From Sphingomonas taxi (lineage in GTDB: Bacteria > Pseudomonadota > Alphaproteobacteria > Sphingomonadales > Sphingomonadaceae): a DNA stretch of 64,000 nt. The stretch lies in assembly GCA_003243195.1 (NCBI GenBank), contig QFQI01000001.1, positions 567,774-631,773 on the forward strand, written 5' to 3'. Below the pieces are notes generated by a model. That model saw only the letters and a program-made list of their open reading frames with translations, did no database searches and had not been told where the DNA came from. Positions 26,638 through 34,708 of this stretch are shown piece after piece (within the stretch, counting starts at the first letter, position 1; each line of letters opens with the position of its first letter). A program made the position numbers and the translations under genes.

Positions 26638-27630
26638 TCAGGCGCCGGGGCCGGGCAGGCCGGTAACGGTCGGCGCGCCACGCCGGATCACCGGCGTCAT
26701 GCCCCTGGTCCGGATCGCATAGGCGGCGATCTCATCCTTGCGCGCGAACCACACGCCGGGCTTCGAGCGCGCATAGGCGAGGAAGCGGTCGAGCACGCGC
26801 ACCCGTCCGGCGTGGCCGGAGATGCGGTCGTGCAGGCTGACCACCATCATCCGCCGGCGGTGTGCGCCTTCCTCGTAGAGCTGGTCGAACTCGTCGCGAA
26901 GTGCCTGCTCGTAAGCGGCCGGGTTCCAGCCCTCGAATGGAAACGACACGATGTCGTTCATGTGGAAGGTATAGGGCACCGTCACGAAGTCGCCCTTGGC
27001 CAGCGGCACGATGAAGGGTTCGTCGCGGCTCGGCTCGTCGATATGGTAATGGAAGCCGAGGCCCTGGAGGATGTCGAGCGTGCGGGGCGAGTTGCGCATC
27101 CAATAGGCGTTCCAGCCGACCGGGCGCTGACCCGTCACCTCCTCGATCGCGGCGACGCCATCGGCGATGAAGCGGCGCTCGTCCGCCTCGGACAGCTCGT
27201 AGCTCTCCTCCCAGGTGCGGCCATGCGCGGCGGCTTCGTGACCGCGCCTCACGATCTCGCGGGCGATGTCGGGCGCCCGGCGCACCGCCTCCCCGATCAT
27301 GAACGACGATAGCTTCACCTGATGCCTGTCGAACAGGTCGAGGATACGCGGGATGCCCTCGTTCGGGCCATAAGCAAAGAACGCGTTCGTCGGCAGGTCG
27401 GGCAGCCCGCCCCGGATCGGATCGGGAATCACCCCGCCCGCGCCCGAGATCGGCTGGCCGCCGCCCTCGAACATCAGGCTGAAGCTGACGGCGAGGCGCG
27501 CACCCCCTGGCCAGAAGGGTTGCTGGGGCATGGAACGGAACTCCTTGGCTGTTGCCACGCTCGCCAGCGCCGCGCTTCCGGCGAGGAAGGCGCGGCGGGC
27601 GAGGCCGCGATCGGTCAGCGTGCTGGTCAC
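26638..27630 (-). CDS. Tat-exported polysaccharide deacetylase/PuuE-allantoinase-like protein
   Basis: About 330 residues. A twin-arginine signal (LARRAFLAGSAALASVA) predicts Tat export. The NodB-like fold shows SFMIGEAVRRAPDIAREIVR and the His pair GHEAAAHGRTWEES, but the usual TFDDG metal motif is replaced by SFSLMFEGGG, as in the PuuE allantoinase branch. It ends with VVSLHDRISGHAGRV. The start is uncertain: GTG at 27630 gives a normal Tat leader and leaves 74 bp for divergent promoters, whereas a TTG at 27681 would leave only 23 bp. It heads the operon with the SDR and SnoaL-like genes. Substrate unknown. Confidence 0.78.
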   Translation of the reverse strand: MTSTLTDRGLARRAFLAGSAALASVATAKEFRSMPQQPFWPGGARLAVSFSLMFEGGGQPISGAGGVIPDPIRGGLPDLPTNAFFAYGPNEGIPRILDLFDRHQVKLSSFMIGEAVRRAPDIAREIVRRGHEAAAHGRTWEESYELSEADERRFIADGVAAIEEVTGQRPVGWNAYWMRNSPRTLDILQGLGFHYHIDEPSRDEPFIVPLAKGDFVTVPYTFHMNDIVSFPFEGWNPAAYEQALRDEFDQLYEEGAHRRRMMVVSLHDRISGHAGRVRVLDRFLAYARSKPGVWFARKDEIAAYAIRTRGMTPVIRRGAPTVTGLPGPGA

Positions 27631-27704
27631 ATTTGCCAAGATGGTCTTTGCCACCGGGATGATAATGCGGGAGATCGTCAAAACACTATCAACCGGGGCG
27701 AAAG

Positions 27705-28601
27705 ATGCTGGACGATCTCAACGAACTGCGCACGTTCCGCGAAGTGCTCGTGCAAGTCTCGCTCACCGGCGCGGCGCAGGCGCTCGGGGTCAGTCTCGCG
27801 GTGATCAGCAAGCGCCTGGCCGCGCTGGAGAAGCGAACCGGCGTCCGGCTGGTCAACCGCACCACGCGCAGCCTGTCGCCCACGGACGAGGGCGAACGGC
27901 TGCTGGTCGAGGTGGAGCGCGCGCTGGAGGCGATCGCACAGGGAGAGGAATTGCTGGCGACCGGTCGCGGCGAGCCGGTCGGCACGCTGCGCGTATCGGC
28001 GCCGGTGTCGTTCGGTCGTCGCCATGTAGCGCCGGTGCTGGGTCTGCTGGCGCAGCGTCATCCGCAACTCGCGATCTCGCTGTCGCTCGACGATCGACTG
28101 GTCGATGTCGTCGGCGGCAGGGTCGATGTGGCGATCCGTATCGGCGGGCTGGCGGATGCGAGCGCGACGATGCTGAAACTCGCCGACAATCATCGCGTGC
28201 TGGTGGCCGCTCCCGCCTATCTCGACCGATACGGGCGCCCCGCGGCGCCCGCGGATCTCTCCGGCCACGCATTGCTGCGCTATGGCGACGGGATCGCGCC
28301 GTGGACTCTGTCACGCCCGGATGGCGCGTCCGCGACGGTCGGCGCGGCACCGCGCCTGCGCGTCGACAATGGCGATGCGCTGCACGACTGGTGCCTCGGT
28401 GGCCACGGCATCATGCTGAAGTCGGTTGTCGACCTGCGCGACGACCTCGCCGCCGGATTGCTGGAACGGGTGTTGCCGGACTGGAGTGACGGCGCCGCGC
28501 CGGTCGTGGCCCTCTATGCCAGCCGCCATCACCAGCCTCGCAAGGTGCGTGTGTTCCTCGACGCGATCGCCGCCGCCATGCGTGGCACGGGCTCTGCATA
28601 G
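27705..28601 (+). CDS. LysR-family regulator facing the deacetylase/SDR/SnoaL operon
   Basis: 298 residues. The N-terminal winged helix reads FREVLVQVSLTGAAQALGVS, then AVISKRLAALEKRTGVRLVN and RTTRSLSPTDEG, the DmlR-like subgroup. The effector domain starts at GTLRVSAPVSFGRRHVAPVL and includes the conserved DVAIRIGGLADAS and APAYLDRYGRPAAPADL. It diverges from the deacetylase gene with 74 bp between starts, so it probably controls that operon and itself. The effector is unknown. Confidence 0.86.
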   Translation: MLDDLNELRTFREVLVQVSLTGAAQALGVSLAVISKRLAALEKRTGVRLVNRTTRSLSPTDEGERLLVEVERALEAIAQGEELLATGRGEPVGTLRVSAPVSFGRRHVAPVLGLLAQRHPQLAISLSLDDRLVDVVGGRVDVAIRIGGLADASATMLKLADNHRVLVAAPAYLDRYGRPAAPADLSGHALLRYGDGIAPWTLSRPDGASATVGAAPRLRVDNGDALHDWCLGGHGIMLKSVVDLRDDLAAGLLERVLPDWSDGAAPVVALYASRHHQPRKVRVFLDAIAAAMRGTGSA

Positions 28602-28741
28602 GATCGTGGAGCCGGCCGCGCGCGTCCGGACCGAACCTGCCCACAAGGCCGGCTGGCTGGGATCGAGAGCGGTGCTTCCCGGGGCCGTGCTCCCGAGGCA
28701 TCGCGGTTGCCGGCACATCCGGTCGGCAGCCTCCGCTCCGA

Positions 28742-29395
28742 CTATCGCTCGTCGCTCAGGTTGCGCCCGCGCCTTTGCGCCAGACCAGCGAACACTTCGC
28801 GGATCTGGTTCGATATCTCGGCAGGTTTGTGCGCCTGCAACGTCGAGCCGGACCAGAGCGCGAGCAGGATGCGCGCGATATGGTCGCTCGGCATGTCGGC
28901 GCGCAATCCGGCGCCGTGCAGCAGGTGTTCGGTCACCCGGGTGAAGGCGGCTTCATACGCCCGCCGCACGGGGTCGAAACGGCTGCGGAATGCCGCATCC
29001 CGTCTGGCGTGGAGATGCAGTTCGATGACCAGGATCGACCGTTCCGGCTGCGACGACAGGGTGTCGAGGCTGGTGGTGATGGCATCCAGCCTGTCATCCA
29101 GCGTCGCGACCGGCGAGGCGGCGATGATCGTTTCGAACGACCGGACGAGCGCCCCCATATGTTCTTCCACCAGCGTGAACAGGATGTCGTCCTTGCTGCC
29201 GAAATAGGAATAGAAGGCGCCCTGCGAAAAGCCCGCCCGTTCGCAGATGCCGCGGATCGACGCGCGCGCCACACCACCCTCCACGATCAGTTCGACCGCC
29301 GCTTCGAGCAGGCGCGCCCGCGAATCCGCGCGCATTTCCGTCCGGGTCCGCCGCGGCGCGCGCGGCCTTGCGGTAGGTGTCTCAACGTTGGGCAT
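28742..29395 (-). CDS. TetR/AcrR-family regulator facing the catalase/DyP operon
   Basis: 217 residues from ATG 29395 (MPNVETPTARPRAPRR). The DNA-binding domain is RARLLEAAVELIVEGGVARA, then SIRGICERAGFSQGAFYSYF and GSKDDILFTLVEEHM, followed by a helical ligand domain. Upstream in-frame codons run through the 8-bp tandem repeat (giving repeated RECGNAGM residues) and have no family match, so the later start is preferred. It diverges from the catalase/DyP operon across 156 bp, which contains the repeat and a palindrome, and is the likely repressor. Confidence 0.84.
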   Translation of the reverse strand: MPNVETPTARPRAPRRTRTEMRADSRARLLEAAVELIVEGGVARASIRGICERAGFSQGAFYSYFGSKDDILFTLVEEHMGALVRSFETIIAASPVATLDDRLDAITTSLDTLSSQPERSILVIELHLHARRDAAFRSRFDPVRRAYEAAFTRVTEHLLHGAGLRADMPSDHIARILLALWSGSTLQAHKPAEISNQIREVFAGLAQRRGRNLSDER

Positions 29396-29433
29396 GGGTC
29401 CGAAGATGTGGCGTGCGCCGTGGCTTGGCAACG

Positions 29434-29489
29434 GCATTCCCGCATTCCCGCATTCCCGCATTCCCGCATTCCCGCATTCGCGCATTCGC
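29434..29489. repeat. 8-bp tandem repeat, seven copies (GCATTCCC x5, GCATTCGC x2)
   Basis: Seven head-to-tail units: five identical GCATTCCC (29434-29473) and two GCATTCGC (29474-29489). The array fills the middle of the TetR/catalase divergent gap. Such short arrays can change copy number by slippage, which would alter promoter spacing for either gene and could also extend the TetR reading frame. Confidence 0.9.
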
Positions 29490-29502
29490 GCGTGGAACTG
29501 AT

Positions 29503-29516
29503 ATATCGCATGATAT
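29503..29516. promoter_or_regulatory. Candidate TetR operator ATATC-N4-GATAT
   Basis: A perfect inverted repeat, ATATC (29503-29507) and GATAT (29512-29516), lies 14 bp past the tandem repeat and 36 bp before the catalase start. It is AT-rich in a GC-rich gap. It may be the binding site of the neighbouring TetR protein, or part of a -10 element. Untested. Confidence 0.35.
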
Positions 29517-29551
29517 GTTTATGCAGCCATGAACCACGGGGAGTGGCGGAC

Positions 29552-30640
29552 GTGACGGCGCGATCACCGATCAGATATCATCCCGATCTGGAGGCATTGC
29601 AGCCTGACGAGGCGGCACTGACCAGCGAGATCGTCGGACATATGGCCGCGACGCAGGCGGCCAACGCCGAGCGGCATCGCCACGCGCATCGCGACGCCCA
29701 TGCCAAGAGCCACGCGGTCATCAAGGGGTGCATGACGGTGCATGGCGGCCTGCCGGCCGAATATGCGCAGGGGATCTTTGCCGTTCCCCGCGACTATCCG
29801 GTGGTCGCGCGGCTGTCGTCGGCGCCCGGCGACATTCACAGCGATGCGGTGCCGGCCCCGCGCGGCTTCGCGATCAAGGTGATCGGCGTGGAAGGCGAGC
29901 GGCTGTCCCCCGAACTGGGCGGGGCCAATCAGGATTTCCTGATGGTCAATTTCCCGACCCTGGCGTTCGGGACCATCGCGAAATACAAGACGCTGCTGGG
30001 TCTCCTGGAACGCAACGCGGACGCCCCCGAGGCGGTGCAGCGACTGGTGGCCGCGACCGCGCGCGGGGTGAAGAGCGCGGTGGAGACGCTGGGCGGAACC
30101 CCGAACGCGACGCTCGAGGGCCTCGCGCGCGACCATGCCCATATGCTGGGCGAGACGTTCCACAGCCAGGCGGCGATCCGCTTCGGCGATCATGTCGCCA
30201 AATTGTCGCTGGCCCCGCTGGGCGCGGTCGCGGCGCTGAGCGGCCGGCCGGTCGAGCCCGGCTTTTCCACGATGCGCGATGCCGTCGTGGCGCATTTCGC
30301 GCGAGAGGGCGCGAGCTATGAACTGCGCGCGCAACTCTGCGTCGACGCCGGGGCGATGCCGGTCGAGGATGCCGCCGTCCTGTGGGATCCCGCGCTGTCG
30401 CCCCACCGGGCGATCGCAACGCTGAGCTTCCCGCCTCAGGCCGCCTATTCGCCGGCGCGTCAGGTGCATGGCGACGACCACCTTGCCTTCAATCCATGGA
30501 ACGGCGTGGCGGCGCACCGGCCACTGGGCGGGATCATGCGCATCCGCAAGGCGGCCTATGAATCCTCGGCGGAACAGCGCCACCGGCTGAACGCGCTGCC
30601 GCGTCGCGAACCGATGGCGCTCGACGACATTCCCGATTGA
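29552..30640 (+). CDS. Catalase-superfamily protein (small, y4iL-like)
   Basis: About 362 residues, much shorter than classical catalases. The core reads AVIKGCMTVHGGLPAEYAQG, IFAVPRDYPVVARLSSAPGD and PAPRGFAIKVIGVEGERLSP, matching the catalase heme-domain start, and then GGANQDFLMVNFPTLAFGT. The product ends with a conserved HLAFNPWNG/PLGGIMRIRKAAYE segment, as in the y4iL-like group. The start is GTG at 29552, eight bases after GGGGAG; ATG 29510 has no ribosome site. It probably binds heme and handles peroxides, but the proximal ligand could not be fixed by eye. It leads an operon with an unknown protein and a DyP peroxidase, opposite a TetR gene. Confidence 0.8.
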   Translation: MTARSPIRYHPDLEALQPDEAALTSEIVGHMAATQAANAERHRHAHRDAHAKSHAVIKGCMTVHGGLPAEYAQGIFAVPRDYPVVARLSSAPGDIHSDAVPAPRGFAIKVIGVEGERLSPELGGANQDFLMVNFPTLAFGTIAKYKTLLGLLERNADAPEAVQRLVAATARGVKSAVETLGGTPNATLEGLARDHAHMLGETFHSQAAIRFGDHVAKLSLAPLGAVAALSGRPVEPGFSTMRDAVVAHFAREGASYELRAQLCVDAGAMPVEDAAVLWDPALSPHRAIATLSFPPQAAYSPARQVHGDDHLAFNPWNGVAAHRPLGGIMRIRKAAYESSAEQRHRLNALPRREPMALDDIPD

Positions 30641-30666
30641 CCCGATCGCGCAAAGGAGATCGTTCG

Positions 30667-31362
30667 ATGACCGATACCAAAGACCCGCGCCTCGACGACG
30701 AGCGCCGGCTGGCCGAGTTCCGCCGCGTCGCCGCCGAAATCGCCGCCGACGCGCCGACCCTGGCCAAGATCGCGATCAACGGGCTGATCCGCGACCACAA
30801 CCCCCTGTTCAAGGGCTCCGCCAAATCGGCGGGGCGCGCCGGCCGCCAGTCCGGCAATGTGTCGGAACTGACCGCGATCGCGACGCTGAAGCCCGGCGGG
30901 GCGGACCGGCTGCGCCGCATCTTCGACCTGAACGGCGGCAATTTCGACGGCGCGCAGAAGGTGTCGACGCTGCACGACATGCGCTTCGTCTTCTTCGACG
31001 ATGACACGCGGATCCTGTTTGCCACCACCTATGACGGCGACTGGGACACATACATCAACGATTTCGCCACCAAGATCCCGGACCTGATGGACCTGCTGTT
31101 CGCCAATATCGAAGGCTGGCCGGGGATCGCCGCGCCCGAGGTGAAGGATTTCATCGCCGGCCTTCAGATCGACGCGGCGGGCTGGTTCGTTGCCAATCCG
31201 CAGGTGACGGTGGTCGACGTGCGCCGCCTGCAACGGATGGAACAGGCGCTGGACGCGTTTCTGGACGCCATGGCCGACAACGGCGATGCCGATCCGGCGA
31301 CGCGCGCGGCGCTCAGGACGCTGTCGGAACAGGTGTCGGTGCCGCACGGGGTGGATTACTGA
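30667..31362 (+). CDS. Conserved protein of the catalase/DyP operon, function unknown
   Basis: 231 residues, no signal peptide or membrane helix. AAAGGAG precedes the ATG at 30667. The centre (NVSELTAIATLKPGGADRLR, then RFVFFDDDTRILFATTYDGD and WDTYINDFATKIP) looks like a ferredoxin-like alpha+beta fold as found in DyP half-domains, but heme-ligand motifs are absent. It is followed directly by the DyP gene with a TGATG overlap, so both proteins are made together. It may assist peroxidase assembly or be a degenerate DyP relative; this is inference. Confidence 0.75.
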   Translation: MTDTKDPRLDDERRLAEFRRVAAEIAADAPTLAKIAINGLIRDHNPLFKGSAKSAGRAGRQSGNVSELTAIATLKPGGADRLRRIFDLNGGNFDGAQKVSTLHDMRFVFFDDDTRILFATTYDGDWDTYINDFATKIPDLMDLLFANIEGWPGIAAPEVKDFIAGLQIDAAGWFVANPQVTVVDVRRLQRMEQALDAFLDAMADNGDADPATRAALRTLSEQVSVPHGVDY

Positions 31363-32735
31363 TGGGTATCCTCCAGCACCTGAAGGACAGGTTCCGTCCC
31401 GATCGCGTGACGCTGCAACTGGATGAGATCCAGGCGCTGATCCTGCGCGCACGCCCCGAGCCCTATGTCGGCCTCCATGCCATGCTGCGCGTCGACGAGG
31501 CCGAAGGCGGTCGCGACCTGCTGCGGCGGCTCGCCCCGCACATCCCGGCCGCGGCGGACTGGACGGAGGATCTGACGGCATGGACCGGCGTCGCGATCAG
31601 CCATGCGGGGCTCAAGGCGCTGGGCGTGCCCGACAACTCGCTCGCCAGCTTCCCGCTGCCCTTTCGTCAGGGCATGGCAGCGCGCGCCGAACAGTTGCGC
31701 GACATCGGCGAGAATGCGCCCGACCAGTGGGAAGAGGCGTATCGCGGCGGCCAGTGCCACATCGCGCTGACGATCTATGCGGTCGATGACGAGCGGCTGG
31801 ACGAAGCGGTGCGGCTGGCGATGGCGGAACTGGACGCATCGCATGGCGTCACGCTGATCGGCACGCACGGCTTCGGCGCGGATGAGGAGGCCAAGAATCC
31901 GTTCGGCTTCCGCGACTCGATCTCGCAGCCGACGGTGGCGGGGGCAGGCGTCGATCCGCAGCCCGGGCAGGAGCGCGCGATCGCGCCGGGCGAGTTCATC
32001 CTCGGGGAAGACAGCGAGACGGGTGCGCCCCTTGCCATGCCGCAGCCCGACGCGCTCGGGCGCAACGGCTCCTACGTCGTGCTGCGCAAATACGACAGCC
32101 GCGTGGGCGCATTCAACGACTTCGTCCGCACCCATGCGCAGGACGAGGCGGCACAGGATCTGCTGGCCGCGAAGATGTTCGGGCGCTGGCGATCGGGAGC
32201 ACCGTTGTCGCTGTCGCCGGCCCGCGACGACGAGGCACTGGGCGCCGATCCCGATCGTCGCAACGACTTCGACTTCACGGACGACCATGCCGGGCTGGTG
32301 TGTCCGCACGGCGCGCACATGCGGCGGATGAATCCGCGCGGCGACCGGCTGACGATCCTGACCGACGAGCACATCCATCGCATCATCCGCCGCTCGTCGA
32401 CCTTTGGCCCGAAATGGTCGCGCGACGTGACGGCGGCGGACGATGGCGACGACGATCGCGGCATCTTCTTCATCTTCATCTCGGCGCGGGCCTATGACAC
32501 CATCGAGTTCCTGCAACAGGAATGGATCAACCGCGGCAATTTCATGGATCTTGGGGAGGAACGCGATCCGATCGTCGGCCTGCATGACGAGCCCGGGCGC
32601 TTCACCATTCCCGCCGATCCGGCACGGCGGCGCGTCGACGGCGTGACCACGTTCAATCGACTGCGCGGGGGCGAATATATGTTCATGCCGTCACTCACCG
32701 CGCTGCGCTGGATCGCCGCCGGGGCATGGGAGTGA
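31362..32735 (+). CDS. DyP-type heme peroxidase
   Basis: 457 residues. The DyP distal motif GxxDG appears as FGFRDSISQP (Asp185), with Ser in place of the last Gly. The proximal heme ligand is His319 in CPHGAHMRRMNPRGD. The C terminus has RGIFFIFISARAYDTIEFLQ, then QQEWINRGNF and GGEYMFMPSLTALRW. No Tat or Sec signal is seen, so it should act in the cytoplasm or be exported with a partner. The enzyme uses peroxide to oxidise dyes, phenols or porphyrins. It overlaps the upstream gene by one base, and a hairpin follows the stop. Confidence 0.9.
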   Translation: MGILQHLKDRFRPDRVTLQLDEIQALILRARPEPYVGLHAMLRVDEAEGGRDLLRRLAPHIPAAADWTEDLTAWTGVAISHAGLKALGVPDNSLASFPLPFRQGMAARAEQLRDIGENAPDQWEEAYRGGQCHIALTIYAVDDERLDEAVRLAMAELDASHGVTLIGTHGFGADEEAKNPFGFRDSISQPTVAGAGVDPQPGQERAIAPGEFILGEDSETGAPLAMPQPDALGRNGSYVVLRKYDSRVGAFNDFVRTHAQDEAAQDLLAAKMFGRWRSGAPLSLSPARDDEALGADPDRRNDFDFTDDHAGLVCPHGAHMRRMNPRGDRLTILTDEHIHRIIRRSSTFGPKWSRDVTAADDGDDDRGIFFIFISARAYDTIEFLQQEWINRGNFMDLGEERDPIVGLHDEPGRFTIPADPARRRVDGVTTFNRLRGGEYMFMPSLTALRWIAAGAWE

Positions 32736-32742
32736 CAGGGCC

Positions 32743-32760
32743 GGCGGTGCGGACACCGCC
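32743..32760 (+). terminator. Hairpin after the DyP gene
   Basis: GGCGGTG (32743-32749) pairs perfectly with CACCGCC (32754-32760) around a CGGA loop, seven bases after the DyP stop. No U-run follows. Confidence 0.4.
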
Positions 32761-32789
32761 CGGCGCGTGTCCGCACCGGACATCGCCAG

Positions 32790-32890
32790 CTACTTGATCG
32801 GTGGACACGTTGCCAGAGTCAGGACTCGAGGCTTGCCGTTGTTCTTGGGAAAGAAAGGCCGCAAGCGCTCGACCGGCTCGTCCACGAGCC
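32790..32890 (-). pseudogene. Remnant of an IS5-family transposase N terminus
   Basis: On the minus strand the DNA reads EPVERLRPFFPKNNGKPRV, close to the start of IS5-family transposases (typically LEPFFPKSHGKPRVDDR), then breaks into LTLATCPPIK and a stop. No further transposase sequence is present. It is a short decayed insertion between the DyP operon and the next cluster; the rest of the 209-bp gap shows no gene. Confidence 0.45.
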
Positions 32891-32944
32891 GGTGCAGGGC
32901 ACACCTTCCAGTCTCCTCGCAGAGCCTGAATCAGATCGCGAGCC

Positions 32945-33610
32945 TCACATCACCGGATCCCGACCCCAGGCGGTCTCGTCGTCGCTGGCCAAGTGCTTCA
33001 CGAACTGGCGCCGGACAAGCCGGCTCTCCAGAATCCGCCCCGCGACGTACAGCAAGGCGAAGATCCCCGCGAAGATGTATGCCGCGGTCGGCTTTGGCTG
33101 CTTGTCGTCGTCGCCACCCGCGTCCTTCTTCTTCGGTTCGGGGGCCGGTGCACCCAGCGCCTTGTCGATCCGGTTCTGCGGTAGCTGGATCTGCTTCTTT
33201 TCCGCCTCCCCGCTTGACGGCTTCGCCCAAGGTGCGACCAGCACGGTCGCCTGTGCGAAAGCCAGAAAGAGCAGCGGCGCGAGGAAGCAGAACAGCAGCG
33301 CGCGACTGACCAGCCGGTAGCGCAGCACGGGCTCGCCCGAGGCGGTCGTCGCCTCGATGACGCCGCGATCGAAGACCGCCAGCGGATCCTGCGCGGCGGG
33401 ATCGGTCTTGCTGAAGGTCAGCGTTGCACCCTGCTGGCGCACGGTGGTGCCAGTGTGGCGGAAAAGCGGGGCCAGGCGGTCGAAGGCGTCGTCCGCCGAT
33501 CGTGCGGCACCCAACGGCACCTCGCCCTCGACATGCCAGATCGCTTCGTACCAGCGCGGTGCGCCAGGTCGGCTCGATGTCCCCGCGCCCTGGACGGCCA
33601 TCGCGGTCAT
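32945..33610 (-). CDS. Hypothetical membrane protein coupled to a fatty-acid hydroxylase gene
   Basis: 221 residues. A cytosolic N-terminal domain (WYEAIWHVEGEVPLGAARSA, then DDAFDRLAPLFRHTGTTVRQ) is followed by two membrane helices (ALLFCFLAPLLFLAFAQATV near 125-145 and AAYIFAGIFALLYVAGRIL near 190), with a charged Lys/Pro/Asp loop between. No family was recognised. The ATG at 33610 overlaps the stop of the upstream hydroxylase gene as ATGA, so it is co-translated with it and may be a membrane partner of that enzyme. Function unknown. Confidence 0.75.
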   Translation of the reverse strand: MTAMAVQGAGTSSRPGAPRWYEAIWHVEGEVPLGAARSADDAFDRLAPLFRHTGTTVRQQGATLTFSKTDPAAQDPLAVFDRGVIEATTASGEPVLRYRLVSRALLFCFLAPLLFLAFAQATVLVAPWAKPSSGEAEKKQIQLPQNRIDKALGAPAPEPKKKDAGGDDDKQPKPTAAYIFAGIFALLYVAGRILESRLVRRQFVKHLASDDETAWGRDPVM

Positions 33611-34593
33611 TCCGCCGGCACCACGGCAGCAGACGCGCGCCCGAAGCGCCCGCGCATCGTCGTCCATGCCTCGGTGAAGGGATAGGTCATCTGCTCGCGG
33701 ATCGACATCCGGCGTCCGCCCTCCATGCCCAGCAGTTCCGCCTCGCCATCGACGCAGGTGCCGAAGATACGGTCGATGATGATGTACGTGCCGGAATAGT
33801 TGCTGCGGCTCGCCTCGAAGTCCAGCGAGTGGTGCACGCTATGATGCTCGGTGGTGTTGAAGAGGAAGCGCCACCAGCGCGGTGTGTTGAAGCGCACGTT
33901 GATATGCTGGTACGTCCCGACCGCGAGCCCGATCGCGCCGGCCAGCAAGGCGGCGCGCGGCAGGAAGTCAAAGAAACCGCCGATCCCCAGCCCGATCAGG
34001 AACAGCTCCACCGGATTGCCGACCGCGCCCTTGTTGATGTTGAGCTGGGTAATATAATGGTGGACCGAATGGGTGAGCCACAGCGGATACCAATTGTGCA
34101 TGCCACGGTGCATCCAATATTGGCCGAAGTCGAAGATGAACGAGATCAGGAACGCCTGCACCAGCAACGGCGCGCCGACGAACCAGGCCAGCTTGTCCCA
34201 TGTCAGCGCGTGCTGGACCGCGCCGATGATCGCCTCGTCACCGATGAAGACCTCGACGAGCCGCAGTACCGTATAGCCCAGCCCGACGTAGAACAGGTCG
34301 GTCGTGAACTCCTTCCACGTCAGCTTCCAACTGTCATGACGGGGAAAGAAATATTCCATCACCAGCAGCAGCACCTTGAAGCCGACGCCGATCCAAACCG
34401 CGGTCGATGCCTTGGCGATCGAGTTCGGCGCGTAATACCAGAAGGCGATGAGCCCGAAGAGCACCGCCGGCTGAAAGCAGGTGAAGAACAGTTGCTTGAA
34501 CCGCCCGCCCTCGACCCGCGGGACGTTTTCCCATCCGATCGTCACCGGCGACTGCGCCCCGATGATCCTCTTACCGACGCGAACTCCATCCAT
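33607..34593 (-). CDS. Fatty-acid hydroxylase / sterol desaturase family membrane enzyme (copy 1)
   Basis: 328 residues with about five membrane helices. The di-iron His boxes are present: HRGMH in FGQYWMHRGMHN, HSVHH in LWLTHSVHHYITQLN, and HHSVHH in FNTTEHHSVHHSLDF. The enzyme family inserts a hydroxyl or double bond into lipids, sterols or carotenoids with O2. It is a paralogue of the gene at 37835 (shared QYWMHR, then THxxHH and NKGAVGNPVELFLI-type segments). A copy of the cluster's LysR-type box lies 78-104 bp before the ATG. It couples to a two-helix unknown protein downstream. Substrate unknown. Confidence 0.87.
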   Translation of the reverse strand: MDGVRVGKRIIGAQSPVTIGWENVPRVEGGRFKQLFFTCFQPAVLFGLIAFWYYAPNSIAKASTAVWIGVGFKVLLLVMEYFFPRHDSWKLTWKEFTTDLFYVGLGYTVLRLVEVFIGDEAIIGAVQHALTWDKLAWFVGAPLLVQAFLISFIFDFGQYWMHRGMHNWYPLWLTHSVHHYITQLNINKGAVGNPVELFLIGLGIGGFFDFLPRAALLAGAIGLAVGTYQHINVRFNTPRWWRFLFNTTEHHSVHHSLDFEASRSNYSGTYIIIDRIFGTCVDGEAELLGMEGGRRMSIREQMTYPFTEAWTTMRGRFGRASAAVVPAE

Positions 34594-34670
34594 GTGCTGC
34601 CCCCTGCTCCGGCTGCGGCTATGTCACGAAGATTCCGGCCCGATCAGTATTACGCTATCCGCGTTCGACA

Positions 34671-34697
34671 TATGGGAGCCATAGATGCCGCCTATGC
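34671..34697 (-). promoter_or_regulatory. LysR-type box, copy 3: GCATA-N9-TATG-N5-CATA
   Basis: Read on the minus strand from 34697: GCATA, nine bases, TATG, five bases, CATA. It has the same arms and spacing as the box at 37583-37609 and fits the LysR T-N11-A rule. It lies between the stop of the unknown gene (34709) and the hydroxylase start (34593), giving that hydroxylase its own controlled promoter. Confidence 0.65.
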
Positions 34698-34708
34698 GGC
34701 GAGCCATG

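Noticed and set aside
29396..29485. TetR start inside the tandem repeat (RECGNAGM residues)
   Set aside because: The family domain starts after ATG 29395; the repeat-encoded leader has no ribosome site. Kept only as part of the switching idea.
29434..29489. Tandem GCATTCCC units considered as a CRISPR-like array
   Set aside because: Units are 8 bp and directly adjacent with no spacers; it is a minisatellite.
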